Virus record (IMG/VR): IMGVR_UViG_3300037202_000197
Coordinates: 1-35,639 of that record
Strand: one strand, 5' to 3'
Source: a virus
Length of the DNA stretch: 35,639 nucleotides
This document shows, one piece after another, positions 14,710 through 22,212 of this stretch. A program made the position numbers and the translations under genes. Numbering within the stretch: position 1 is the first letter of the stretch; the number at the start of each line of letters is the position of its first letter. The notes beneath the pieces are model-generated. The model was given only the letters and a program-made list of their open reading frames with translations, was not told the DNA's origin and ran no database searches.

Positions 14710-15425
14710 GGCTGAAGGGATTCTGATGTAATGCTGCAAAACTCTTTCTTAACTGCCGCGGCGGACGTCGTGAGTCCTCCGGTCAATGCCAAGGTCAGCT
14801 CCACTCTGAGTAATGTTGGGGATACGTCGCTCACGACCATGTTGATCGAGACTTCCTTATGGTTGGCGGCGGGTTGAATGGCGGTGAGGACCCCCGCGTC
14901 CCTGTTTGCGGTCACGCTCTTGAATCCATGCAATGCCAGCACCTGGGCCGACTTGTCGATAGTCTTCAGCCTGTTGAAACCTCGAACTTCCGCAAACGTT
15001 TTGTATGTCTTGTCCTTGATGAGCATGCCTTTATGAGTGACTTCCTCAGTGAAGTTGGTCGTACACTGCTCGCTTGCGGGTGGCCGTGAACCTTCCTTGG
15101 TGGAGGCATCGACCGAGGATGTGGCGGCAACGGTCTGGGTAGACCTCTCCGGGCTACGCTTCGCCGCGCGTTCAACCATTGCTTTGATGACCCCCTGCCC
15201 GACACCAGCCTTGCTGAGGTTAAGGACGGTTTCAGTTGAGACGTCGAGGGCTTCTTCAGGGGCCTGCTGTATCTTCGCGATGATGACCTCGTCTGCGAGG
15301 CCGACCTTCACGAGGACCAAGATGTCTTCGTTCGTCAGAGCTTTGGCAGACTGCGCAGCGGCAGAAGCAACTCCGAGGAGCAAGCAAGCAGACACAAACA
15401 TCGCGGTACGAACTGCGTGTTTCAT
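14706..15425 (-). CDS. Secreted protein, antisense cargo gene
   Basis: A 239-residue protein on the strand opposite the late operon. Residues 1-24 are a clear Sec signal peptide (MKHAVRTAMFVSACLLLGVA, then SAAAQ); the cysteine is not in a lipobox. Residues 28-88 have the pattern LTNEDILVLVKVGLADEVII, then TVLNLSKAGVGQGVIKAMVE, a repeat common in secreted proteins of Acidobacteriota. After a Ser/Thr-rich linker, residues 118-239 form a second domain (FAEVRGFNRLKTIDKSAQVL, then DAGVLTAIQP) like those of small exported proteins. AAGGAG lies about 11 bases before the start. It is not a virion-gene type and is best seen as host-derived cargo expressed from the prophage. Its role is unknown. Confidence 0.8.
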   Translation of the reverse strand: MKHAVRTAMFVSACLLLGVASAAAQSAKALTNEDILVLVKVGLADEVIIAKIQQAPEEALDVSTETVLNLSKAGVGQGVIKAMVERAAKRSPERSTQTVAATSSVDASTKEGSRPPASEQCTTNFTEEVTHKGMLIKDKTYKTFAEVRGFNRLKTIDKSAQVLALHGFKSVTANRDAGVLTAIQPAANHKEVSINMVVSDVSPTLLRVELTLALTGGLTTSAAAVKKEFCSITSESLQP

Positions 15426-15498
15426 AAAGTCGCGTTCTCCTTCGTCTCTTATCCGCCTAACGATACCACAACAACAAAAACTGCGGTGAAGGGCTGCC

Positions 15499-15528
15499 TT
15501 GACAACAGGCTGCCGAATCGCCTATTGC
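15499..15528 (+). promoter_or_regulatory. Candidate sigma-70 promoter restarting + strand transcription
   Basis: TTGACA (15499-15504), an 18-base spacer and TATTGC (15523-15528). It resembles the site at 1203-1233 in both boxes and in ATCGC just before the -10. It lies after the antisense cargo gene and upstream of the ferritin-like and capsid genes, where a fresh promoter would be useful. Confidence 0.4.
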
Positions 15529-15593
15529 GCTAAGCGTCTTCAATCGCTCGATCGGCGCGAAACTAATCTCTGCTATCTCTATTCGGAATTAGC

Positions 15594-15914
15594 TATGGGC
15601 GGCCACTGGCGGCTACACCCTTAGCCGCGCTCAACGCGGCGTGCCTCAAGACCTTTGGGACGCCGGCCTACCAACAGGTAGGCGACGCTCCATTCTCGGT
15701 CAGCGGAATCTTCTTGAAGGTGACCGATGAGGAACGTCTCGCGGACGGTCTTTACGCCCGGCTGTTCGTGAGTCTCGCGGACTTCGCCGCAAGTCCAGCC
15801 AGCGGGGAAGAGATGAGGTGGTTGGCGTGACGTGCACGGCTTCCGGGTGAGGGCCGATCCGACCGCTGGCGTCTGCTCTTGGTGCGCGAGAAGCTTGCCC
15901 ATTCTTACCGATGA
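15594..15914 (+). pseudogene. Frameshifted remnant of a second head-tail attachment gene
   Basis: The frame from about 15594 to the TGA at 15828 encodes ALNAACLKTFGTPAYQQVG, then FSVSGIFLKVTDEERLADG and LYARLFVSLADFAASPASGE. This matches the layout of the attachment protein at 19572-19913 (IMQQTFGEPVVYQ, then ISVSASDLANFPQRGD). The expected C-terminus continues in other frames: DEVVGV, then VHGFRVRADPTAG, then WRLLLVREKLAHSYR ending at 15914. There is no in-frame ATG at the front. So the gene has lost its start and carries at least two or three frameshifts. It looks like a scar of recombination with a related phage. The frameshift interpretation is mine. Confidence 0.55.
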
Positions 15915-15960
15915 ATTCTTGTAACGAGCCAAAAAGTCCACCACAAAAAGGAAGTGAAAC

Positions 15961-16446
15961 ATGAAAGGCAACCCGCAGGTAATTGGCGGCCTTCAAGAGG
16001 CCGCGGACATCGAAGCCTCCCTGATGCTTCAGTATCTTCTCGACCAGCGTGATGTAAAGCGTCTGGGACTTGATCTGGCCGACGGCTTGAAGCAACTGCA
16101 CGAGCAGTGCGAAGACCACATGAAGCACCTCGTCAGCCGGCTGCTGTTCCTCGAAGGCGCGCCCACCATACAGCCGAAGCCCGCCGCCACGCACGACAGC
16201 GTCACCGAGATTCTGAACGATGCCTTCGCAGCCGAGCAGGCTGCCGTCGCCCGCTTCACCGATCTGTGCAAGCAGTGTTACGACGCGGGTGACATGTCGA
16301 ACTTCCATTTCTACCAGCACCTGGTGAAGTGGCACCGCGAGGGCGACGACAAGTTCAATGGCCATGTCGCGTGGCTTCAGAAGCAGCTCTACCAGATGAA
16401 CAAGCTGGGCGAGAACGATTACATCGCCGTCAACGCGAAGGGATAA
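15961..16446 (+). CDS. Bacterioferritin-like protein (ferritin-like four-helix bundle)
   Basis: A 161-residue protein very like bacterioferritin: it opens MKGNPQVIGGLQEAADIEAS, has MKHLVSRLLFLEGAPTIQ at 54-71 and ends in the HVAWLQKQL and KLGENDYIA pattern. Comparing by eye with E. coli Bfr, Glu18, Tyr25, the heme-ligand Met (Met54), the diiron His (His56), Glu92 and His135 are kept. The second bridging Glu position falls on His53 and the helix-D Glu on Phe132, so the ferroxidase centre looks altered. It may bind iron or heme, protect against oxidation, or serve a structural role. AAGGAAGTG lies just before the ATG. It sits between portal and capsid genes on the same strand, with the capsid gene starting 12 bases after its stop. 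Confidence 0.85.
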   Translation: MKGNPQVIGGLQEAADIEASLMLQYLLDQRDVKRLGLDLADGLKQLHEQCEDHMKHLVSRLLFLEGAPTIQPKPAATHDSVTEILNDAFAAEQAAVARFTDLCKQCYDAGDMSNFHFYQHLVKWHREGDDKFNGHVAWLQKQLYQMNKLGENDYIAVNAKG

Positions 16447-16458
16447 GGGAGGCCATCG

Positions 16459-18711
16459 ATGCCGCTTTTGCGAACAGAGTATTTGCAGAGGGATGCCGGC
16501 GCGCCGCCGCCCGCCAGTCCCAACACGGAAGTCTTTTCCGCCGACGCGCAGGTCCTGCCCAGCACGGCCAACGCCAAGGACGGGACCATCGATGTGGTCT
16601 GGTACAGCGGGGCCGCTGTTCCCAGGATTGATCGCGCTACCGGCGAGCCGTACATGCTCCAGCTCGACATGCAGGGCTGCCGCTTCGACCGGCTGAACAA
16701 TGGCGCGCCGGTCTTCGACACCCACTTCACGGGCGACGATTTCAAGTCACTGATCGCCGGCAAGGTCGGCACGCGTGCTCAGGTGGGCGTAGTGCGCCGC
16801 GCCTGGCCCAATGGCGACAAGGGCATGGCCACCCTGCAATTCGATCTCGGCGATGAGGACGGCGCCGAGATGTTCCGCAAAGCCAGTGCGGGCATCCTCC
16901 AGAACCTCAGCTTCGGAACCTTCGTTTACAAGCGCGAGAAGCTCCAAACAGAAGGGATGCCGGAAGGCAAGCCGCCCTACCTGAACGACAAGGAAATCGG
17001 CATGTTCCAGGCGACGGACTGGGAGCCGTTCGAGATTTCGCCCTGCACGGTGCCGGCCGATTTCAACACCTGCTTTCTGAGCGCGCAGCCGACCGGGGAA
17101 GTTACGATTTTCGGCACGCCGGACTCCGGCGTGATCGATGCATTACGGGCAATCAGCCCACAAAAGGAGAAACCTGCCATGGAACCGACCACGCAGGATA
17201 CGGGCGCGGATGCCCGTGCTGTGAACGAACAGGCATTGGCCGCCGCGCGGGAAGAGGCGGTCCAGGCCGAACGGCAGCGCGTTAGCGAGATCCAATCGCT
17301 GGGCGTGACCGCAATTAGGTATGGCGTCGACGACACCGTCATCAGCGAGTTCATCGCCAAGGGCGTGCCCGTCGATCAGGCCCGGAAGGAAGTGTTTGCA
17401 CAGCTCGAAAAGAAGGGCAAGAAAGACGCAAACGGCAACGACTTCGATCCTCCCGGCACGGTGATCGTCACCCGCGACGGCGGTGAGCAGCGCCTTGCTT
17501 GCATGCAAATGGCGCTGTTGCTGCGCGCGGATGGCCGGTTCTTCCTGGCGCGGCGCAGGGACCACAACGGCAACGATCTCGGGGAGTACCTCGACGGCTA
17601 CGGCCCCGAGCAGCAGAAGCGGGCCGTCGAGATGGCGCGCGAGTACCGCAATTTCAAGCTCATCGACATGGCCAAAGAGGCGCTGACGTTCCGCGGCATC
17701 AACCCCCGCGGGATGGATGTGACGCGGATCGCGGAGCTGGCGCTGAAGGGCCCGTCGCGGGGACCGGAGTTTTTTGCGGGCGGCGCCGAATCGACCTCGG
17801 ATTTTCCGGGGATCCTGGCCAATGTCGCCAACAAAACTCTGCGCCAAGGCTACGAAGCCTATCCCCGCACCTTCCAGCCCTTCTGCCGGCAGGTCACGGC
17901 GCAGGATTTCAAGCCCATCAACCGCGTGATGCTTGCCGATGCGCCCGTCCTGCAGGCGCTGAACGAGAAAGGCGAGTACCACCGCGCCAATCTGACCGAC
18001 AACAACATCAACTACGCGCTCGGCACTTATGGCGAGATCGTCGCGCTGACCCGCAAGGTGATCATCAACGACGACCTTCAGGCGTTTACGCGCGTCCCGG
18101 CTCTGCTCGGCGTGGCTGCGGCGCAGCTCGAATCGAACACCGTTTGGGCCATCATCACGACGAATCCGGCGGCAATCTACGCGGGCGACAAAAACTCCAC
18201 GGCGCTGTTCCACGCCAATCACGGCAACCTGCTGACCGGCGTGGCCAGCGCCATCGATTCCACCGTTGCCAACTCCGCTCCGCTGACCGCGTTGGGCAAG
18301 GGGCGCGGTGCCATGCGGCTGCAGAAGGGACCCCAGGGCACTCCGCTGAACCTCATTCCGCGGTTCATTGCCGTGCCGACGGCGCTGGAGACTTACATGC
18401 TCCAGCTCGTGTACCCGATCAATATCGCGTCGGCGGATGCGACCAAGGTCGTACCCGAGTGGGTGCGTAGCCTGATTCCGGTGGTCGAGCCGCGTCTCGA
18501 TGCCGCGACGAATGGGACCACCGGCTGGTATCTGATTGCGGACCCCGCACAGATCGACACCGTGGAGTACTGCTACCTGGAAGGACAGCAGGGCGTGTAC
18601 ATCGAAACCAAGCAGGGTTTCGAAGTGGATGGCGTCGAGATCAAGGCGCGCATGGATTTCGGCGCGGCGGCTCTCGATTATCGCGGGCTTCAGAAGAACG
18701 CCGGCCAGTAG
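16459..18711 (+). CDS. Prohead protease fused to major capsid protein
   Basis: A 750-residue fusion. Residues about 25-210 are an HK97-type prohead protease: His89 in FDTHF, Ser151 in NLSFGTF, and the later block DWEPFEISPCTVPAD. Residues about 241-345 are charged and helical (AAAREEAVQAERQRVSEIQS), like a scaffold. Residues about 435-750 resemble the Mu gpT type of major head protein (SDFPGILANVANKTLRQGYE, then ALTRKVIINDDLQAF). In most phages protease, scaffold and capsid are separate genes. A strong internal ribosome site precedes Met241, so a protease-free scaffold-capsid product may be made in excess. The start at 16459 lies 12 bases after the ferritin-like gene and follows GGGAGG. Confidence 0.9.
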   Translation: MPLLRTEYLQRDAGAPPPASPNTEVFSADAQVLPSTANAKDGTIDVVWYSGAAVPRIDRATGEPYMLQLDMQGCRFDRLNNGAPVFDTHFTGDDFKSLIAGKVGTRAQVGVVRRAWPNGDKGMATLQFDLGDEDGAEMFRKASAGILQNLSFGTFVYKREKLQTEGMPEGKPPYLNDKEIGMFQATDWEPFEISPCTVPADFNTCFLSAQPTGEVTIFGTPDSGVIDALRAISPQKEKPAMEPTTQDTGADARAVNEQALAAAREEAVQAERQRVSEIQSLGVTAIRYGVDDTVISEFIAKGVPVDQARKEVFAQLEKKGKKDANGNDFDPPGTVIVTRDGGEQRLACMQMALLLRADGRFFLARRRDHNGNDLGEYLDGYGPEQQKRAVEMAREYRNFKLIDMAKEALTFRGINPRGMDVTRIAELALKGPSRGPEFFAGGAESTSDFPGILANVANKTLRQGYEAYPRTFQPFCRQVTAQDFKPINRVMLADAPVLQALNEKGEYHRANLTDNNINYALGTYGEIVALTRKVIINDDLQAFTRVPALLGVAAAQLESNTVWAIITTNPAAIYAGDKNSTALFHANHGNLLTGVASAIDSTVANSAPLTALGKGRGAMRLQKGPQGTPLNLIPRFIAVPTALETYMLQLVYPINIASADATKVVPEWVRSLIPVVEPRLDAATNGTTGWYLIADPAQIDTVEYCYLEGQQGVYIETKQGFEVDGVEIKARMDFGAAALDYRGLQKNAGQ
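17164..17181 (+). promoter_or_regulatory. Internal ribosome binding site and in-frame start in the protease-capsid gene
   Basis: AAGGAGA (17164-17170) stands 8 bases before an in-frame ATG at 17179 (Met241, MEPTTQDTGADARAV). The site lies exactly at the linker between the protease and the scaffold-like region. Lambda uses an internal in-frame start in gene C to make its scaffold; this would be an analogous arrangement yielding a 510-residue scaffold-capsid protein. Confidence 0.6.
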
Positions 18712-18745
18712 GGCGTGGCGGGCATAAGGAACAGGAGAGAAACCG

Positions 18746-19540
18746 ATGCAGAATTACGTTCAAAAAGGTCAAACCCTCACGCTCGTCGCGCCCTACGCGC
18801 TGCTCAGCGGCGGCGGTTGCCAGGTAGGCAACATCTTCGGCGTGACGGTCAACAGCCAGAACATAGGCGACTCGAGCGAGTTAGTGGTGGAGGGCGTGTT
18901 CGATCTGGCGAAGGACACGAGCACCTTCAATTCCGGAGACAAAGTCTTCTGGAACAACACGGCCTTGCAGGCCACGTCCAGCCCGTTGACGGCAGCCGGC
19001 GTCTCGAACAAAGAGATCGGCTACGCGGTGTTGAGCCAGGCGAGCGGCGTGAATGCGCCGGGCGGCCTGACTGGCGATGCGACCGTTCGCGTGCGGCTCA
19101 ATCCGCTCGGCTTCGGGCCGGTGCAGGCGGCGGACACCGACCCGTCGCTGATTCAGAAAACCGTGGTGACGCTCACGGCGGCGCAGATCATGGCCATGTT
19201 TGGAGCGGCGGTCAGCATCTTGCCGGCGCCCGCGGCAGGACAGGTACTCGTGGTGGATCAGTTCATCGTACAGATGAAACCCGGCGCCACGCAGTTCACC
19301 GGCGGCGGTGCAGTGTCGTTCCAGTATCACGGGACCGGCGTGGTGCCGCACTCGTCCACCATCCCCGCAGCGACCGTCACCAGCGCGGCCGCGAGCGAGA
19401 ACGTCGTGCCGCCGCCCACGGGCGTCATCCAGCCGCCATCGGCGACCGGCATCGACATCGTCAACGCCACGGGCGCCTTCGCCACCGGAAACGGCACGAT
19501 GGTGGTGACGGTGTTCTACTCCATCATCACGCTCAACTAA
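18746..19540 (+). CDS. Capsid decoration-type protein (DUF2190) with C-terminal extension
   Basis: A 264-residue protein. Residues 1-115 match the DUF2190 pattern (MQNYVQKGQTLTLVAPYALL, GGGCQVGNIFGVTV, VVEGVFDLAKDTS, KVFWNNTA), a small beta fold found as a head decoration or cement protein next to capsid genes. Residues about 130-264 are an added beta-rich domain (LVVDQFIVQMKPGATQF, then MVVTVFYSIITLN) that is not part of the core family and could be exposed on the capsid surface. It starts 34 bases after the capsid stop with AGGAGAG before the ATG. Confidence 0.8.
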   Translation: MQNYVQKGQTLTLVAPYALLSGGGCQVGNIFGVTVNSQNIGDSSELVVEGVFDLAKDTSTFNSGDKVFWNNTALQATSSPLTAAGVSNKEIGYAVLSQASGVNAPGGLTGDATVRVRLNPLGFGPVQAADTDPSLIQKTVVTLTAAQIMAMFGAAVSILPAPAAGQVLVVDQFIVQMKPGATQFTGGGAVSFQYHGTGVVPHSSTIPAATVTSAAASENVVPPPTGVIQPPSATGIDIVNATGAFATGNGTMVVTVFYSIITLN

Positions 19541-19571
19541 GCGCGGCCGCCGCGCCGCCGCATCATTATAT

Positions 19572-19913
19572 ATGTCAGACTGGCCCACCATCGACGCGGC
19601 GGCAAACGCCATCATGCAGCAGACTTTTGGTGAGCCGGTGGTGTATCAGTCCGCACAGGCTGGCGCGGCGGTTGGCAATCCGGTGACCATCACCGCCATC
19701 CGCCACGCTCGTGTGCGCGAAGAGGCTGGCGCACTGGCGAATATCGAGGAGATCTCCGTCAGTGCCTCCGACCTTGCGAACTTCCCTCAGCGCGGCGATT
19801 GGGTGACCGCTTGGGGATCGCAATTCGTGGTGACCACCGTGCGCCAGCCGGACCCGTACGGGCTGGTCGAGCTTTCGCTGATGGCGCGGGCCGGGCAAAA
19901 TCCCAATGACTAA
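19572..19913 (+). CDS. Head-tail attachment protein (gpFII-like)
   Basis: A 113-residue protein of the lambda FII-like attachment group: a short N-terminal helix (TIDAAANAIMQQTFGEPVVY), then beta strands (NPVTITAIRHARVREEAG, ISVSASDLANFPQRGDWVTA, SQFVVTTVRQ). It would form the ring joining the connector to the tail. It overlaps the next gene by 8 bases. A degraded relative lies at 15594-15914. The family name is assigned by pattern and gene order. Confidence 0.65.
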   Translation: MSDWPTIDAAANAIMQQTFGEPVVYQSAQAGAAVGNPVTITAIRHARVREEAGALANIEEISVSASDLANFPQRGDWVTAWGSQFVVTTVRQPDPYGLVELSLMARAGQNPND

Positions 19914-20403
19914 TCCGAAAACGATTCTGGCCGAGTGGGTGACGGCGCTCCAGGCTCTTCCGAACCTGGTGGATGCCCTGGGCGGGGATGGCAGTTACAT
20001 CCAGTTCTACACCGAGAACGCCCTCATCTTCGGCCAGCCAACGCAGAACAACATCCGGCTGGCGATCCTTTCGATGCCGCCCGGTTCGATCATGATCGCA
20101 TGGCAAGGCACCGGGCCCGGCAGACTTGGTAATGCGCTCGTGTTTGTGCATGATTTCTCGCTGTATTTACGCGCGCCGGAAGAGGCCGACGTCGGCTACG
20201 AGGATCTCTTCAACTGGATCGTAAACGACGTGCCGACGGGCAGCAGCCTCCGGATGCTGCACACTGCCATCGATCCGAATTGCGAGCCGATGGATTTCTA
20301 CCTGCCGTCGGCGCGCCGCAACACGGTCGTGATCAGCCCGGACGGAGCCACTTTCGAGTACTTCGAGGTGCCGGTTCGGCTGATCGAGTCCTACAACCCG
20401 TAG
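19906..20403 (+). CDS. Putative tail terminator or neck protein
   Basis: A 165-residue protein beginning MTNPKTILAEWVTALQALPN, overlapping the attachment gene by 8 bases. It has an N-terminal helix, then a mixed sheet (QNNIRLAILSMPPGSIMIAW, NALVFVHDFSLYLR) and a C-terminal strand (FEYFEVPVRLIESYNP). The size and the position between the attachment protein and the tail tube suit a tail terminator (gpU-like), but I see no decisive motif. The assignment rests on gene order. Confidence 0.55.
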   Translation: MTNPKTILAEWVTALQALPNLVDALGGDGSYIQFYTENALIFGQPTQNNIRLAILSMPPGSIMIAWQGTGPGRLGNALVFVHDFSLYLRAPEEADVGYEDLFNWIVNDVPTGSSLRMLHTAIDPNCEPMDFYLPSARRNTVVISPDGATFEYFEVPVRLIESYNP

Positions 20404-20423
20404 TTGTCCGAGAGGAAGAAGCA

Positions 20424-20594
20424 ATGGCGGACATGGTATTTCTTCGATCGCCTCAGGGCGATGAGATCAAGGAAGTCGAGGCGACTGCGGAAAAACTCTC
20501 ACCGTGGATGTCCTCTGGATGGCATCAGGTTCCGGCGCCGGCGGCGGCGCAGAAGCCGGCAGGTGAGGCTGAGGAGGAGAAGCTGCATGGCTAA
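20424..20594 (+). CDS. Small phage protein before the tail tube gene
   Basis: A 56-residue protein (MADMVFLRSPQGDEIKEVEA) with GAGAGGAAGAA just before the ATG. The N-terminal half is a compact beta unit; the C-terminal half is Ala/Pro/Glu-rich (PAPAAAQKPAGEAEEEKLHG). It overlaps the tail tube gene by 8 bases, indicating coupled translation. It may be a head-tail accessory or tail-tube partner; no family recognised. Confidence 0.6.
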   Translation: MADMVFLRSPQGDEIKEVEATAEKLSPWMSSGWHQVPAPAAAQKPAGEAEEEKLHG

Positions 20595-21615
20595 CATCAG
20601 TGAATTGCTGAACGGTTGGGGATTCGGCAAACAGACTGCCATTGGAACGGCCAACTTGGTGGCGACCATCTGGCGTCACACGAATCTCAATACGAAACCG
20701 TGGGCGAAGGTCCCCGTGAACGAGGATGACCGGGCGGAAATCGGCAAAGGCCACGAGTTCCCAACCCAGCTTTTCAAGTCGCATTACAACATGCCGGCCT
20801 ACGAGCTTTCGAAGTACGCCTCGTCGGAGTTCCTCGCGTGGGCGCTGTCCTTCTCCATGGGCAACGTTGTCGTGAGCGGTAGCGGTCCGTACGTTTACAC
20901 CATCGTTCCGGCCCTGGGAGCGACGAACCCGACAGGCCTGGAGTTGCCCTACTTCTCGTTCGTGCAACAGATCCGGCCCGGTGGGTCGGCGGTGTTGGAC
21001 GAAATGCTGGTGGGCTGCGCGGTCAAGGGCTGGAAGCTCTCCATCAAGAACTCTCCAGGCCGCGCCAGTGCGATGTGCGCGGTGGAGTGCGTCACCACCG
21101 GCCAGTACACTTCGCCCAGCGGCATCACGCTGCCGGCCATCTCCACGCCGCATGAATTCAATGCCGGCATGATCAGCGCTCTGACGTTTAACGGCATCAA
21201 CTATCTTACCGGCGGCAGCGCCAAGCAATTCGTGTCCATGGAGGCGTCATGGGAGAACAACTTCCGGCCCGGCTTCTTCCCTGGCTCGGGCGCTCAGGAT
21301 GGTTACCAGATCCAAGGACGATTCGAGTGGGGCGACCGCGCGTTCGCGGTGCAGTTTGTAGTGCGTGTGCAGGCGGGGTCGACCGAGTACGCAAACCTGA
21401 TCAACCTGACCACTGGGACGGCGACGTTCACCATGACCCGCGACGCCAACAACTCCTTCACGATGCTCATCCAGAAGATGGGCTTCAACGTCGCCGAACT
21501 CGGGAACACGGATGGCATCGTGACGCTCCAGATCACCGGCGTTCAGCTTTACGACCCCACCAACGGCATGGTAACGATGACCGTCACCACGCCGCTACAG
21601 GGAATCTGCCAATAG
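20587..21615 (+). CDS. Major tail tube protein (putative)
   Basis: A 342-residue protein starting MANISELLNGWGFGKQTAIG at 20587, with GGAGGAGAAG before the ATG. The sequence is typical of tail tube subunits: an N-terminal arm with a WGFGKQTAIGTA pattern, residues about 60-120 with YELSKYASSEFLAWALSF, then a long beta-rich body (SWENNFRPGFFPGSGAQDGY, FAVQFVVRVQAGSTEYANLI) and a final strand (VTMTVTTPLQGI). Position upstream of the chaperone-like genes and tape measure supports this. The identity is inferred from context and general features. Confidence 0.7.
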   Translation: MANISELLNGWGFGKQTAIGTANLVATIWRHTNLNTKPWAKVPVNEDDRAEIGKGHEFPTQLFKSHYNMPAYELSKYASSEFLAWALSFSMGNVVVSGSGPYVYTIVPALGATNPTGLELPYFSFVQQIRPGGSAVLDEMLVGCAVKGWKLSIKNSPGRASAMCAVECVTTGQYTSPSGITLPAISTPHEFNAGMISALTFNGINYLTGGSAKQFVSMEASWENNFRPGFFPGSGAQDGYQIQGRFEWGDRAFAVQFVVRVQAGSTEYANLINLTTGTATFTMTRDANNSFTMLIQKMGFNVAELGNTDGIVTLQITGVQLYDPTNGMVTMTVTTPLQGICQ

Positions 21616-21624
21616 GAGACTTGA

Positions 21625-22212
21625 ATGTTTGACGCAAGTAAGCCGTTTGTGGTGCCGATCCTGTCGGGCGGCGAGAAGAGTTGCGAGGTGCGATTCCCCT
21701 CGGACGAGGAATGGTGCGCTTGGGCGCGCGCTCAGCGAACCGTGCGGCATTTTCTCGGGCGCGGGAAGTCGCAGAGCGAAGACGTGGACCTGCCGAAGAT
21801 CAACGCCGAACTTTTCGCCAAGATCCGCACCGACAAGGATGGTTCTGCCTTCGATGATGCCGAGGCCGGCATGGTGATCGGCCGCATTGAGCGGTGCGCC
21901 GTGGCCACCGTGGAACGCGAGGGGATCAACTACCGGATCGAAATGAAGGTCCCCGGCACGCGCGTGGTTCACGTGCTCCGCATGCCGACCGCCAAGGAAA
22001 TGCAGGACCACGAGCGGGCTTCGACCAGCGTGGTCGCGGCGCGGCGATCCATCGAGACACGGGCGTTTCTGGAGCCGAGCGGTGCCCTCTACGACAAGCT
22101 GCACATCTCCCACGATGGCTACGCTGGCGCCGTGCCCATCGTTCACAGGTCGGCGGCGGTGTCCGAGGTCATCGCGCAACTGGCGATCGAGGCCGACGAA
22201 GACCCGGAATGA
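21625..22212 (+). CDS. Tail assembly chaperone candidate (gpG position)
   Basis: A 195-residue protein placed after the tail tube, where lambda-like phages encode the tail chaperone G. It has an N-terminal strand region (MFDASKPFVVPILSGGEKSC), a charged helical middle (KINAELFAKIRTDKDGSAFD), then RMPTAKEMQDHERAST and a helical end (VSEVIAQLAIEADEDPE). Its stop overlaps the next start in ATGA. The next gene is in the -1 frame, as in the lambda G/GT pair, but I see no slippery heptamer near the junction. So coupled reinitiation rather than programmed frameshifting is more likely. Function inferred from position. Confidence 0.55.
   Translation: MFDASKPFVVPILSGGEKSCEVRFPSDEEWCAWARAQRTVRHFLGRGKSQSEDVDLPKINAELFAKIRTDKDGSAFDDAEAGMVIGRIERCAVATVEREGINYRIEMKVPGTRVVHVLRMPTAKEMQDHERASTSVVAARRSIETRAFLEPSGALYDKLHISHDGYAGAVPIVHRSAAVSEVIAQLAIEADEDPE

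Noticed and set aside
14706-15425. Secreted protein read as a lipoprotein
   Set aside because: There is a cysteine in the signal region (SACLLLG), but it is upstream of the hydrophobic core end and not in a lipobox; an ordinary signal peptidase site (AAAQ) fits better.
15621-15971. Minus-strand open frame of 116 residues
   Set aside because: It overlaps the attachment-gene remnant on the + strand and has no recognisable features or ribosome site; it is a shadow.
22190-22212. Programmed -1 frameshift at the tail chaperone junction
   Set aside because: The frame relation fits, but no X-XXY-YYZ slippery heptamer is visible near the end of the first gene; an ATGA overlap explains the coupling more simply.
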